The translations under genes and the position numbers were made by a program. From CAMYLY01 sp036397755 (lineage in GTDB: Bacteria > Gemmatimonadota > Gemmatimonadetes > Gemmatimonadales > GWC2-71-9), in the NCBI GenBank assembly GCA_036397755.1, contig DASWII010000066.1, positions 1 to 64,000 of the forward strand: a stretch of DNA of 64,000 nucleotides, read 5' to 3'. How positions within the stretch are numbered: the first letter of the stretch is position 1; each line of letters begins with the position of its first letter. Positions 1 through 7,565 of the stretch are shown piece after piece. Under the pieces are notes generated by a model. That model was not told the DNA's origin. It saw nothing but the letters and a program-made list of their open reading frames with translations, and made no database searches.

Positions 1-32
1 CTTCTCGTCTTCTCGTCTTCTCGTCTTCTCGT
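1..32. repeat. Four perfect copies of an 8-nt tandem repeat
   Basis: CTTCTCGT is repeated four times in direct tandem and followed by a partial fifth unit that runs into the htpX stop codon at 36-38. The array continues to the window edge, so its full length is unknown. On the htpX transcript it reads as ACGAGAAG units just after the stop. It resembles a short variable-number tandem repeat; no function can be assigned. Confidence 0.85.
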
Positions 33-35
33 CTT

Positions 36-875
36 CTACTGGGCCAACAGTCGCGCGACCCGCTCTTCCGTGCTCGGGTGCGTGGAGAACAGCCCCGCCA
101 GTCCTCGGCCCTTGAATGCCGCGAGCGGGTTCACGATGGCGAGCGGGGCCGCGGCCGGTGCTACCTGCATCGGAATCTGCTTCGACGCGGATTCCAGCCG
201 GCGGAGTGCACTGGCCAGGCCGTGCGGACGGCCGGCGATTTCGGCGCCGACGGCGTCGGCTTTGAACTCGCGCTGGCGGCTGATCGCCATCTGAATCAGG
301 CCGGCGGCGAGCGAGCCAAAGATGGCGATGATCAGGCCCCCGAACGGGTTGCCGCCTTCGCCGTCACGGCCGCCGCCGAAGATCGCGGCCCACTGAGCCA
401 TATAAGCGAGCGCGCCGATGGCACCGGCAATGGTCGCCGTCACCGTCTGGAGCAGCATGTCGCGGTTCTTGATGTGCGCCAGCTCGTGCGCGATGACGCC
501 TTCTAGCTCGTCGCGCGACATCAGGCGCACCAGCCCTTCCGTGACGCAGACCACCGCGTGCTCCGGGTTGCGGCCGGTCGCGAACGCGTTGGGCTGCTCG
601 TGCGGCGCAATGGCGACGGTGGGCATCGGCAGGCCGGCTCTCTGGCGCAACCTGTCGACCATTTCGTACAGCTCCGGCGCTTCGGCAACCGTCACCGTGC
701 GCGCTTTGTACATGCGCAGCACCATTGACGCCGACATCCAGTAGGCGAACACGTTCATCGCGCCGGCGAACAGCAGTGCGATCACCAGGCCGTTGGATCC
801 GCCCACGGCGCCACCAACCGCGCCGAGCAGCGCGGTCAGCGCGGCCATCATCACGAACACTTTGATGTTGCTCAT
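36..875 (-). CDS. htpX: Membrane zinc metalloprotease HtpX (M48 family)
   Basis: HtpX is an inner-membrane zinc endopeptidase that helps degrade damaged or misfolded membrane proteins. The 279-aa product has two N-terminal hydrophobic segments (about residues 6-26 and 29-50). The zinc motif HELAH is at residues 130-134, followed by further hydrophobic stretches around 145-200 and the FKADAVGAE segment that carries the third zinc ligand glutamate. Length and layout match the family. The start is supported by AAGGAGA eight bases upstream. It is transcribed leftward, divergent from the small gene at 1198, with the 8-nt repeat directly after its stop. Confidence 0.95.
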   Translation of the reverse strand: MSNIKVFVMMAALTALLGAVGGAVGGSNGLVIALLFAGAMNVFAYWMSASMVLRMYKARTVTVAEAPELYEMVDRLRQRAGLPMPTVAIAPHEQPNAFATGRNPEHAVVCVTEGLVRLMSRDELEGVIAHELAHIKNRDMLLQTVTATIAGAIGALAYMAQWAAIFGGGRDGEGGNPFGGLIIAIFGSLAAGLIQMAISRQREFKADAVGAEIAGRPHGLASALRRLESASKQIPMQVAPAAAPLAIVNPLAAFKGRGLAGLFSTHPSTEERVARLLAQ

Positions 876-1197
876 ATCCGTGCTCTCCTTCGCGCGGCGC
901 CGCGGCGCCGGGTATGAACGCAGGTCTATACTACCCCGGCCGTCCGAAGGCTGCCGGGCAGGTTTTCCGATTGATTGACAATTCTAATCGGGATAGCCGA
1001 ATGATTCAACGGCACAGGGGCGCGGCGTTGCTGCCCTGTGCCGGGCCCCGTAGGTTGGGCGTGTCGTGCTCGGACCCTTCACACCACGCCGGCTGGCCCT
1101 TGGGGCAGTCAAGCGACTGTTACTGGCGCCGCCCGCCCGCGCTGGTCCGCCGCTCGATGTGGAACCGCGCACCCTTCCTTCGAACGAGAATCCCGCG
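876..1197. other. 322-bp intergenic region between divergent genes
   Basis: This region separates htpX from the rightward 59-aa gene. It contains a GC-rich palindromic stretch near 893-912, a TTGACA hexamer at 975-980 without a convincing -10 element, and a 10-bp inverted repeat at 1010-1043. An open frame starts at 1066 and joins the gene at 1198, but its upstream part looks non-coding because similarity to the paralogue at 4788-5036 begins only at the ATG at 1198. Confidence 0.6.
1010..1043. repeat. 10-bp perfect inverted repeat with 14-nt loop
   Basis: CGGCACAGGG at 1010-1019 is the exact reverse complement of CCCTGTGCCG at 1034-1043. The arm contains the same GGCACAGGG core that forms the tandem array at 1388-1421 on the other side of the 59-aa gene. 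It could fold as a stem-loop in either transcript. No T-run follows it, so it is not a classic intrinsic terminator. Confidence 0.75.
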
Positions 1198-1377
1198 ATG
1201 GCCCGCTCACGCGACCGCATACTGGCGAACCTGGACGACATGTACCGCGAGGCCTTCGAAGCCGCCAAGGCTGGCGGCAACGACGACCAGATGCGCACGC
1301 TCGACTTTGCCTACCGGCGGGAACAACTGTATTTCGAGATCCTGCTCGACATTCGCGATGCGATGAGCCGTAGGTAG
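1198..1377 (+). CDS. Small helical protein, paralogue of the gene at 4788-5036
   Basis: This encodes a 59-aa protein of unknown function. About 29 of 58 aligned residues are identical to the first part of the 82-aa protein encoded at 4788-5036. Shared blocks are RSRDRIL, NL, YREA, REQL, LLD and RD. The spacing suggests two amphipathic helices with many charged residues. There is no signal peptide, membrane segment or cysteine. The ATG at 1198 was preferred to an earlier in-frame start because paralogy begins exactly there. The existence of a conserved paralogue supports it as a real gene. It is flanked on both sides by GGCACAGGG-type repeats. Confidence 0.7.
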   Translation: MARSRDRILANLDDMYREAFEAAKAGGNDDQMRTLDFAYRREQLYFEILLDIRDAMSRR

Positions 1378-1387
1378 CTTGCAGCTT

Positions 1388-1421
1388 ACAGGGCACAGGG
1401 CACAGGGCGCAGGGCACAGGG
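1388..1421. repeat. Heptamer tandem repeat (GGGCACA)n
   Basis: Four heptamers are repeated directly at 1391-1418, three GGGCACA and one GGGCGCA, framed by ACA and GGG half-units. The complement TGTGCCC occurs at 1439-1445, so the array can pair with a nearby downstream sequence. It lies 10 bases after the stop of the 59-aa gene. It resembles the arms of the inverted repeat at 1010-1043. Confidence 0.85.
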
Positions 1422-1480
1422 TACCAAGTGCGCGCCTCTGTGCCCAGTGCCTGGCCTCCTGACTCCGTCCCCCACTATCC

Positions 1481-2317
1481 ATGAAGACACTCGCAGTCTC
1501 GCGGCGCGCCGCGATCCTCGCTTCGGCGTTCGCGCTGATCGCCGCCGCTCCTGCGCCGGCTCGCATCGACGGCTATGTCGTCACGCAGCGAATCACGTCC
1601 GGCAGCGAACCGGCAGTCACGCTGAAGATCAAAGTCGCGCAGGGCAAGGTTCGCGTCGAAATGAGCGGTGGCCCGCAGGGGGGCATGCCCGAAGGCATGT
1701 TCATGTTGCTGAACCCCGACGGAAAGGTGACCGCCGTGATGCCGACCCAGGGCATGGCGATGATGATGGACGCCGGCCAGCTGTCCGGCGGAATGGGCGA
1801 TGTGATGCGCATGATGGGAATGGCCGAGCCGTCCGTGTCTGACGTTTCGGTGAACGTCACCGATCTCGGCGCCGGCGAAGCGATACTCGGCTACCCGACG
1901 CGCAAGTATCGCGTGAGCCAGCAGTATACGATGACAACCTCGATGCGCGGCCAGTCGCGCACAGAGAAGCACGACGATGTCAGCGAACTTTGGATGACCA
2001 CGTCGATGCCTGGCTTCACCGAGGGCCTGGAGAAATTCGCCGAAAGTTTCGGCAACGCATTTGGCGGAGCCGGTCAGGGCGCGTCGAAGGAACTGGCCGC
2101 TGCGATGGCCGGGAAGATTCCGAGAGGCTATCCGCTCAAGACGATCGTCACGTCAAACACGACGGTCGGCGACGGACCCGCGCGGCCGACGACGACGACA
2201 CTAGAAGTGCTCGACGTGACGAAGACGTCAATCGACGCTGCGGAGTTCGAGGTGCCGGCCGGGATTCAGGTCATTGATCCGGCGGCGATGATGAGAGGGA
2301 GAGGGCGGGGGCAGTAA
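1481..2317 (+). CDS. Secreted DUF4412-type protein
   Basis: The product is a 278-aa exported protein of unknown function. A signal peptide is evident: a basic start, a hydrophobic stretch at about residues 10-23 and a small-residue APA cleavage region. The mature part has the pattern of DUF4412 proteins, which are periplasmic or outer-surface beta-rich proteins. It has many methionines in its middle (about residues 56-115) and an arginine/glycine-rich tail. No catalytic motif was recognised. It is followed by the inverted 18-nt repeat arrays and then by the convergent E1 dehydrogenase gene. The DUF4412 assignment is by general resemblance and is moderate. Confidence 0.75.
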   Translation: MKTLAVSRRAAILASAFALIAAAPAPARIDGYVVTQRITSGSEPAVTLKIKVAQGKVRVEMSGGPQGGMPEGMFMLLNPDGKVTAVMPTQGMAMMMDAGQLSGGMGDVMRMMGMAEPSVSDVSVNVTDLGAGEAILGYPTRKYRVSQQYTMTTSMRGQSRTEKHDDVSELWMTTSMPGFTEGLEKFAESFGNAFGGAGQGASKELAAAMAGKIPRGYPLKTIVTSNTTVGDGPARPTTTTLEVLDVTKTSIDAAEFEVPAGIQVIDPAAMMRGRGRGQ

Positions 2318-2326
2318 CAACGGCTA

Positions 2327-2430
2327 ACGGCGGGAAGGACTCGAAGGGCGGGAAGGACTCGACGGGCGGGTAAGGACTCGACGGGCGGGAAGGGCTCGAA
2401 CGGCGGAAGAAGCTCGAACGCCGGAAGGGA
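2327..2430. repeat. 18-nt tandem repeat array, left half of an inverted pair
   Basis: Six imperfect copies follow each other at 2327, 2345, 2363, 2382, 2400 and 2418 (the last partial). The core unit is GGCGGGAAGGACTCGA with one or two changes per copy. The array starts ten bases after the stop of the DUF4412 gene. The array at 2535-2596 is built from a similar unit in the opposite orientation, matching 15 of 18 positions. Confidence 0.85.
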
Positions 2431-2534
2431 CCATTGGAGATTGGCGATTGAAGAGTGTTGATCGCGATCTGAATTTCCCAAGCTGGATCGAGATCAGCAC
2501 TCGTCACTCTTCACTCATCAATCGTCTGTTCCGC

Positions 2535-2596
2535 CGTTCGAGGTCTTCCCGCAGTTTGAGGTCTTCCCGCAGTTTGAGGTCTCCCCGCCGTTTGTA
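2535..2596. repeat. 18-nt tandem repeat array, right half of an inverted pair
   Basis: Three full 18-nt copies (2535-2552, 2553-2570, 2571-2588) plus a partial one read GTTTGAGGTCTTCCCGCA with small variations. Read on the minus strand the unit is TGCGGGAAGACCTCGAAC, close to the unit of the left array. It ends directly at the stop codon of the E1 dehydrogenase gene (2598). The two arrays flank about 100 bp of unique sequence between convergent genes. Confidence 0.85.
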
Positions 2597-2597
2597 G

Positions 2598-4742
2598 TCA
2601 GTACCGCGCAACTTCCTCATACGCCCGAATGAAGTCAGCCGTCTGAGGCAGTATCGCGTCTTCCAGCGACGGCGCGTACCCGACGAACGTGTCCGTACTC
2701 GCAATCCGGCGCACCGGCGCATCCAGCCACGCGAAGCACTCGTCGGCAATGGCGGCCGCGATTTCGGCGCCGTAGCCCCACGACATCGAGTCTTCGTAGG
2801 CGACGATCACGCGATTCGTCTTCTTCACCGACGCCATTACCGCCTCGCGGTCCCACGGTGAGAGCGTGCGCAGGTCAATCAGCTCCACTGAAATGCCGCG
2901 ATCGGCCACGTCGTTTGCCGCGACGAATGCGCGCTGCACCGTCGCGCCGTAGGTGACAACCGTGACGTCCGTTCCCTCGCGAACGACGCGCGCCTTGCCG
3001 AACGGAATGCTGAAGTTCGGGCCCGGGTACGCGGCCTTGTTGTACGTCTGTCGGTACAGGTGCTTGTGCTCGAGGAAGATCACCGGATCTTCACATCGAA
3101 TCGCGGTTCGAAGCAGGCCGTTGGCATCGAGGGCCGTTGCCGGGCAGACCACCCGAAGTCCCGGCACGCCCGTGTAGATCGCGGCCCCCGTTTGCGAGTG
3201 ATAGATCGCCCCCCCCTTCAGGTAGCCGCCGTAGGTGACGCGAATGACGACCGGAGCACTGAACGCGTTGTTGCTTCGCCAGCGCATGAGCGCCAGTTCA
3301 TTGCGAATCTGGTGGTAGGCGGGCCAGATGTAGTCGAAGAACTGAATCTCCACGACCGGCTTGATACCGCGGGTCGCGAGCCCGATTGCGCGTCCGACGA
3401 TGTTCGCCTCAGCGAGCGGGGTGTTGTAGACGCGGTCGCCACCGAAGCGCGCCTGCAACCCCCATGTCACTTTGAATACGCCACCTTTGCCCTTTACCTC
3501 GCCGAGGTGCGCCTCGCGTGACGCGTCAGCAACGTCCTCCCCGAACACGACGATGCGAGGATTTCGCTCCATCTCGTCGGCCATACACTTGTTCAGCAGA
3601 TCCACCATCGTGGTGGGATCACCCGAAAACTGCGGATCGTCTTCGGTATCGAAGTGCTCCGCCGTGGGGTCGGTGTCCGCCGAATACACGTGGTCGTAGA
3701 TCGTGTGGGCCGATGGCTGAGGGGCGACTAGCGCGACTTCGGCAGCAAGTTCAACCTCCTCGTCTACTTGCGTGCGGATCGTCTCCAGCTCGGCCTCCGT
3801 CGCCAACCCCTCATCCAAGAGCCGCCGCGGAAACGTCGCGAGCGGGTCTCGCGCCGCCTCGGCCTCTCGTTCGCCCGACGCCTTGTACATCACTTCATCG
3901 TCAGACAAGGAGTGCGAGTAAGGTCGAATCACGTGCGCATGGACCAACGCCGGACCCGCTCGCGCACGACAGTGTTGCAAGGCCGTATTGAGCGCATCGT
4001 AGGACGCCAGCGGATCACACCCGTCGACTTCGGCGATATGGAGATCGGGGAACCCGCCGAGGAGCCGCGAGATGGACCCTCCCGCGGTTTGCACCTCGAC
4101 TGGCACGGAGATGGCGTATCCGTTGTCCTCGATCAGGAAGAGGACCGGAAGGCGCAGGTTGCAGGCCGTGTTGAGCGCCTCCCAGAACTCTCCCTCGCTC
4201 GTGGTTCCGTCACCCGCCGAACAGAACACTACTTCATCGCGTGTCATGCGCTGTTCGCGATCCGGGATACGCTCGATCCGGTCGTAGCGGTACCAAGCTT
4301 CGGCGCATCCGACCGCCTGTAAGAACTGCGTGCCGGTCGGGCTCGACGACGACACGATGTTGAGGTCGCGATGACCCCAATGCGAGGGCATCTGCCGCCC
4401 TCCCGAGTTCGGATCGTCGGCGGCGCCAACCGCCGAGAGCAGCATCTCGGTTGGCGTCATGCCAAGAGCCAGACACAGCGCACGATCGCGGTAGTATGGA
4501 TAGAACCAGTCGGATCCGGGACGCATCAGTTTGCCCGCCGCCACCAGGACACCCTCGTGTCCCGCACCCGAGATCTGAAAGAAGATGCGGTTCTGCCGCT
4601 TCAGCTGGATCTCTTTGTCGTCGATCCGACGCGACAGCAACATCAGCCGGTAGAACTCGAGCACATCACTCTTGGAGAGCCTCGAGGCTTGCCCACGACG
4701 CGCCTTCGTGGCGCGCTGTCGGGAGTGGGTCGGACTGGACAC
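2598..4742 (-). CDS. Fused 2-oxoacid dehydrogenase E1 alpha-beta subunit
   Basis: This is a 714-aa thiamine-diphosphate enzyme that oxidatively decarboxylates a 2-oxoacid (pyruvate or branched-chain) and passes the acyl group to a lipoyl E2 partner. Residues about 25-345 are the alpha part, with the ThDP motif GDGTTSEGEFWE at 177-188 and EDN at 195-197. Residues about 375-714 are the beta part, with FGEDVAD, NTPLAE and the C-terminal transketolase region. Normally these are separate E1 alpha and beta polypeptides; here they are one. The start is GTG with GAGG just upstream. E2 and E3 genes are not in the window, so the substrate cannot be decided. Confidence 0.92.
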   Translation of the reverse strand: MSSPTHSRQRATKARRGQASRLSKSDVLEFYRLMLLSRRIDDKEIQLKRQNRIFFQISGAGHEGVLVAAGKLMRPGSDWFYPYYRDRALCLALGMTPTEMLLSAVGAADDPNSGGRQMPSHWGHRDLNIVSSSSPTGTQFLQAVGCAEAWYRYDRIERIPDREQRMTRDEVVFCSAGDGTTSEGEFWEALNTACNLRLPVLFLIEDNGYAISVPVEVQTAGGSISRLLGGFPDLHIAEVDGCDPLASYDALNTALQHCRARAGPALVHAHVIRPYSHSLSDDEVMYKASGEREAEAARDPLATFPRRLLDEGLATEAELETIRTQVDEEVELAAEVALVAPQPSAHTIYDHVYSADTDPTAEHFDTEDDPQFSGDPTTMVDLLNKCMADEMERNPRIVVFGEDVADASREAHLGEVKGKGGVFKVTWGLQARFGGDRVYNTPLAEANIVGRAIGLATRGIKPVVEIQFFDYIWPAYHQIRNELALMRWRSNNAFSAPVVIRVTYGGYLKGGAIYHSQTGAAIYTGVPGLRVVCPATALDANGLLRTAIRCEDPVIFLEHKHLYRQTYNKAAYPGPNFSIPFGKARVVREGTDVTVVTYGATVQRAFVAANDVADRGISVELIDLRTLSPWDREAVMASVKKTNRVIVAYEDSMSWGYGAEIAAAIADECFAWLDAPVRRIASTDTFVGYAPSLEDAILPQTADFIRAYEEVARY

Positions 4743-4787
4743 GGCCTCAAAGATAGCCGGCCGAAGGCCTCAGGCCACGGGCGCCCC

Positions 4788-5036
4788 TCAACGCAGTTTA
4801 CCGAGCTTGCGCAATGCGCTCATCTTTTCCAGCGCGGAGTCCGTAGCCGAAGGCCGCAGGGTCAGCAGGCTGTCCCGCACGTCCAGCAGGACTTCGAGAA
4901 TCAGTTGCTCGCGCTGGTAGGACGCGTCCAAGTCCGCCATACGCGTCTGGTCTTGCGCCTCCTTGGCTCTGGCGTACGCCTCGCGGTAGATCGACTCGAG
5001 GTTGCTCAGGATGCGGTCGCGTGAACGGGGGCTCAT
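4788..5036 (-). CDS. Small helical protein, paralogue of the gene at 1198-1377
   Basis: An 82-aa protein of unknown function. Residues 1-58 align with the 59-aa protein at 1198-1377 at about 50 percent identity, with conserved RSRDRIL, YREA, REQL and LLD blocks. It adds a basic and serine-containing tail of about 24 residues. There is no signal peptide or membrane segment, and the composition suggests coiled or bundled helices. AGGAG lies ten bases before the ATG. It sits between the DUF1015 gene (19 bases upstream) and the E1 dehydrogenase gene (45 bases downstream) in the same direction, probably as part of one operon. Confidence 0.75.
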   Translation of the reverse strand: MSPRSRDRILSNLESIYREAYARAKEAQDQTRMADLDASYQREQLILEVLLDVRDSLLTLRPSATDSALEKMSALRKLGKLR

Positions 5037-5054
5037 GGGGTGAGGCTCCTGTGG

Positions 5055-6293
5055 TCAGTACGCCATGGCCACCAGACCGCTGGCCACCTTCGGGATGAAG
5101 TATGTCGACTTGGGCGGCATCACCGCACGGGCGTCCGCCACGTCGAGCACGTGCTCCACCTTGGTCGGGTTCAGAAGAATGCCGGCCGCGACCTCGCCGC
5201 CGTCCACCGCATCGATCACCCGCTGGGAATCCGCCGAATATCGTACGGCGGCGCCTCCAGCCGACTCCCCCAACCGTTCGACGACCAAGGCATCGATCCG
5301 CGCGACATCGAGGGACGCCACCGACGGTTCGTTGGCAAAGGGTACCTCGCCCAGGCTGGCACCGGGCTTGAGCAACAATGCCAGCGTCTGCGAGGGCGTC
5401 AGCAAAACACAGGAGGTCCCGCGATCCCTCAATCCCTCGAGTTCGGCGCGCGCCTCAGCTCGTGAGCTCAGTTGGCGTATTTTGAAGGAGTCGCGCAACG
5501 CCCTGATACCCTCCTCAGGAATCGGCGGGCCATCGAGCATGCGGTGCGTGGCAAGCACCACGAGACCCGGGTCCTGCAAGGACACGATGAGCGCGGGTAA
5601 ACGCCGCGCACTTGGGTACTGTTGGGCGAAGGCTACGGCCGTTTCGTATCGGTGGTGTCCGTCCGCGATGTAAAGACCTTCGCGTCCGGCAGTGGTGGCA
5701 AGGGCGTCTGCGCGGGATCCTGACACGCGCCAGAGCCCAACCGTCACGTCCTGGAGCGTCGCCTGCGTGGTCGGCGGCTCTTCGACAACCGCCTGAACCT
5801 GCTCCGCCAGCATGCCATCCGAGTCACGCGCCAGCATGAACAGCGACTCGAAGGTTGCATGGCTGGCCTCCAAGAGGGCCAATCGGTCGCGTTTCGGTCC
5901 GGCATGGGTTCGCTCGTGCGGGCGTACTCGCCCTGTGTCAAACGACTCCGCCGCTACGGCCCCAATCACGCCCGTACGTGTATGTCGCCGCCCGTCCGGG
6001 GTGGTGAAGTGCTGCCGCAGCACATAAACGCTGGGTTCGTCATCCCGGGCGAGCACGCCATCGCGTCGCCAGTCCGCCAGCACCTCGGCCGCGCGGTGGT
6101 AGCGGTCTTCATCACCTGCAGGCAGAATAAAGTGCACGACGTTGCACGGGTCCTGTGCCGCGAGCCGCTGCCGCTCCGTACCATCGATGACGTCGTAGGG
6201 CGGGGCGAGACACCGACTGAGATCCGCACGATCGGTATATCGTTCTCCTGGAAACGGAACGACCAGCGGCTCACCGCGCTCCTCGGCGATCAT
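5055..6293 (-). CDS. DUF1015 family protein
   Basis: A cytosolic protein of about 412 aa from the DUF1015 family, whose biochemical role is not settled. The diagnostic motif ADGHHRYE is at about residues 210-217. The N-terminal region has the family pattern CLAPPYDVI and NVVHFILP. The ATG at 6293 was chosen over upstream in-frame ATGs because GGAGG lies four bases ahead of it and because it places the gene 16 bases after the rsgA stop. It is in the leftward run with rsgA upstream and the 82-aa gene downstream. Confidence 0.85.
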   Translation of the reverse strand: MIAEERGEPLVVPFPGERYTDRADLSRCLAPPYDVIDGTERQRLAAQDPCNVVHFILPAGDEDRYHRAAEVLADWRRDGVLARDDEPSVYVLRQHFTTPDGRRHTRTGVIGAVAAESFDTGRVRPHERTHAGPKRDRLALLEASHATFESLFMLARDSDGMLAEQVQAVVEEPPTTQATLQDVTVGLWRVSGSRADALATTAGREGLYIADGHHRYETAVAFAQQYPSARRLPALIVSLQDPGLVVLATHRMLDGPPIPEEGIRALRDSFKIRQLSSRAEARAELEGLRDRGTSCVLLTPSQTLALLLKPGASLGEVPFANEPSVASLDVARIDALVVERLGESAGGAAVRYSADSQRVIDAVDGGEVAAGILLNPTKVEHVLDVADARAVMPPKSTYFIPKVASGLVAMAY

Positions 6294-6309
6294 TGCGCCT
6301 CCGCCTTTT

Positions 6310-7248
6310 TCAGGCATCGTATCGATCGGTTCTGGCCCGGTGCCACGGCCGCGCCGCGGCCCCAGCCTCTCGCAAGAGCGTGTGATACGACAGCAGCCGG
6401 GTCGTGGCAATCTCGCCGGCCGTTACGGCTTCCAACACGGCACAGTCCGGCTCCGCCGCATGACGACAGTCGTCGAACCGGCACCCCGCCGCACACGCGG
6501 CGATTTCCGGGAACGCCTTCGCCACATCCGACGGATCCAAGCCCCAGAGACCGATGTCTCGCAGGCCCGGGGTATCCACGACAAACCCTTCGCTCCCGAA
6601 CGGATGCATTTCGGCCGCCACGGTCGTGTGCCGTCCGACACCGGCGCGCCTGCTCACCGTTCCCGTTCGCAACTCGAGACCTGGCTGAAGCACATTCAAC
6701 AAGCTGGACTTCCCCACCCCCGTGGGTCCAGTGAAGAGCGAGATACGACCGCTCAGCAAGGCGCGCAACTCGGTGAGGCCGCGTCGCTCCGGCACGCTCG
6801 TCAATTCCACGCGATAGCCAGCCGAACGCAGGGGCGCGGCAAGGGCGTTCGCCTCGGGATCGAGGTCGCACTTGTTGGCGACGACCACGACCGGGAGATC
6901 GCTTGCCGACGCGACTGCGATGAAGCGATCGAGCATCTGGGGATCCCAGTCCGGGTTGCGCGCAGATCCGACTACCACCACCTGATCCACATTCGCGGCG
7001 ACCGCGCGGGCCTGTCCGTGTCCGCCGGGTGTTCGACGTCGGAGCAGCGACGTGCGGGGTTGGATCTCTTCGATCGTCACGGTCCCCTCTCCGTGCGCAC
7101 GGTACCGCACGAGATCACCGACCAGCACGCGCGTCTCGACGCCGTGTTTGAGCCTCCCCCGCAACGATGATTCGACCAACCCGCCTGCGGTCTGCAGCCG
7201 GTACACGCCGCCCACGCGCGACAGAACCCGACCGACCCCGGTTACCAG
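6310..7248 (-). CDS. rsgA: Ribosome small-subunit-dependent GTPase A
   Basis: RsgA is a circularly permuted GTPase that checks late 30S subunit maturation. It has an N-terminal OB-fold region (VGDLVRY), G4 motif NKCDLD, P-loop GPTGVGKSS, the T-loop region VGRHTT, DTPGLRDIG, and the zinc-binding end CAAGCRFDDCRH with C-x4-C-x-H-type spacing. The start is uncertain. No ATG, GTG or TTG lies between the end of the preceding gene and the conserved N-terminus except GTG at 7215 and 7206, which would trim the OB fold. The coordinate given uses a CTG overlapping the upstream stop. An ATG-type start at 7440 inside the upstream gene is also open. Confidence 0.9.
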   Translation of the reverse strand: MVTGVGRVLSRVGGVYRLQTAGGLVESSLRGRLKHGVETRVLVGDLVRYRAHGEGTVTIEEIQPRTSLLRRRTPGGHGQARAVAANVDQVVVVGSARNPDWDPQMLDRFIAVASASDLPVVVVANKCDLDPEANALAAPLRSAGYRVELTSVPERRGLTELRALLSGRISLFTGPTGVGKSSLLNVLQPGLELRTGTVSRRAGVGRHTTVAAEMHPFGSEGFVVDTPGLRDIGLWGLDPSDVAKAFPEIAACAAGCRFDDCRHAAEPDCAVLEAVTAGEIATTRLLSYHTLLREAGAAARPWHRARTDRYDA

Positions 7249-7565
7249 GTGGGCCGCTCCGCGGCAACCGCAATGGCGGCGTCCAGCAACTCTTTGAGGC
7301 GGTAGAGGGTCAGCGCCAGCACGGCGTCTCGCGCGTCCTGCGGCGTCGCGCCACTCGTGATCGTCGGGGACTCCACGTGCCCGATCGGTCGATCGCCGTC
7401 GGGTGACCAGCGGACGAACAGCACCGCCCCTCCGTAGCACCCGTCGTCGTTGGGCGCTTCCTCCACGAGAACCTCCGCGGAATACGGGGCGCCATCACTT
7501 CCCTCGAAGGCCGGAGGCCGTTCGTGCTTCCGCAGATAGCCGCCGAGCGTGCTGTCGTCGATCAT
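7242..7565 (-). CDS. Conserved-looking hypothetical protein, 107 aa
   Basis: A 107-aa soluble protein with no recognised domain. It is acidic, has no signal peptide or membrane segment, and ends in a helix-forming stretch (about residues 77-103) rich in alanine and leucine. Its ATG overlaps the stop of the proline dehydrogenase frame as ATGA, and its own stop overlaps the start region of rsgA. This indicates co-translation in the fadI-rsgA run. The function is unknown. Confidence 0.7.
   Translation of the reverse strand: MIDDSTLGGYLRKHERPPAFEGSDGAPYSAEVLVEEAPNDDGCYGGAVLFVRWSPDGDRPIGHVESPTITSGATPQDARDAVLALTLYRLKELLDAAIAVAAERPTW

Noticed and set aside
975..980. TTGACA as a promoter for the 59-aa gene
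   Set aside because: No acceptable -10 element at 16-19 bases and over 200 bases from the start codon.
2327..2596. Possible CRISPR array
   Set aside because: The 18-nt units are directly adjacent with no unique spacers, and no cas genes are present.
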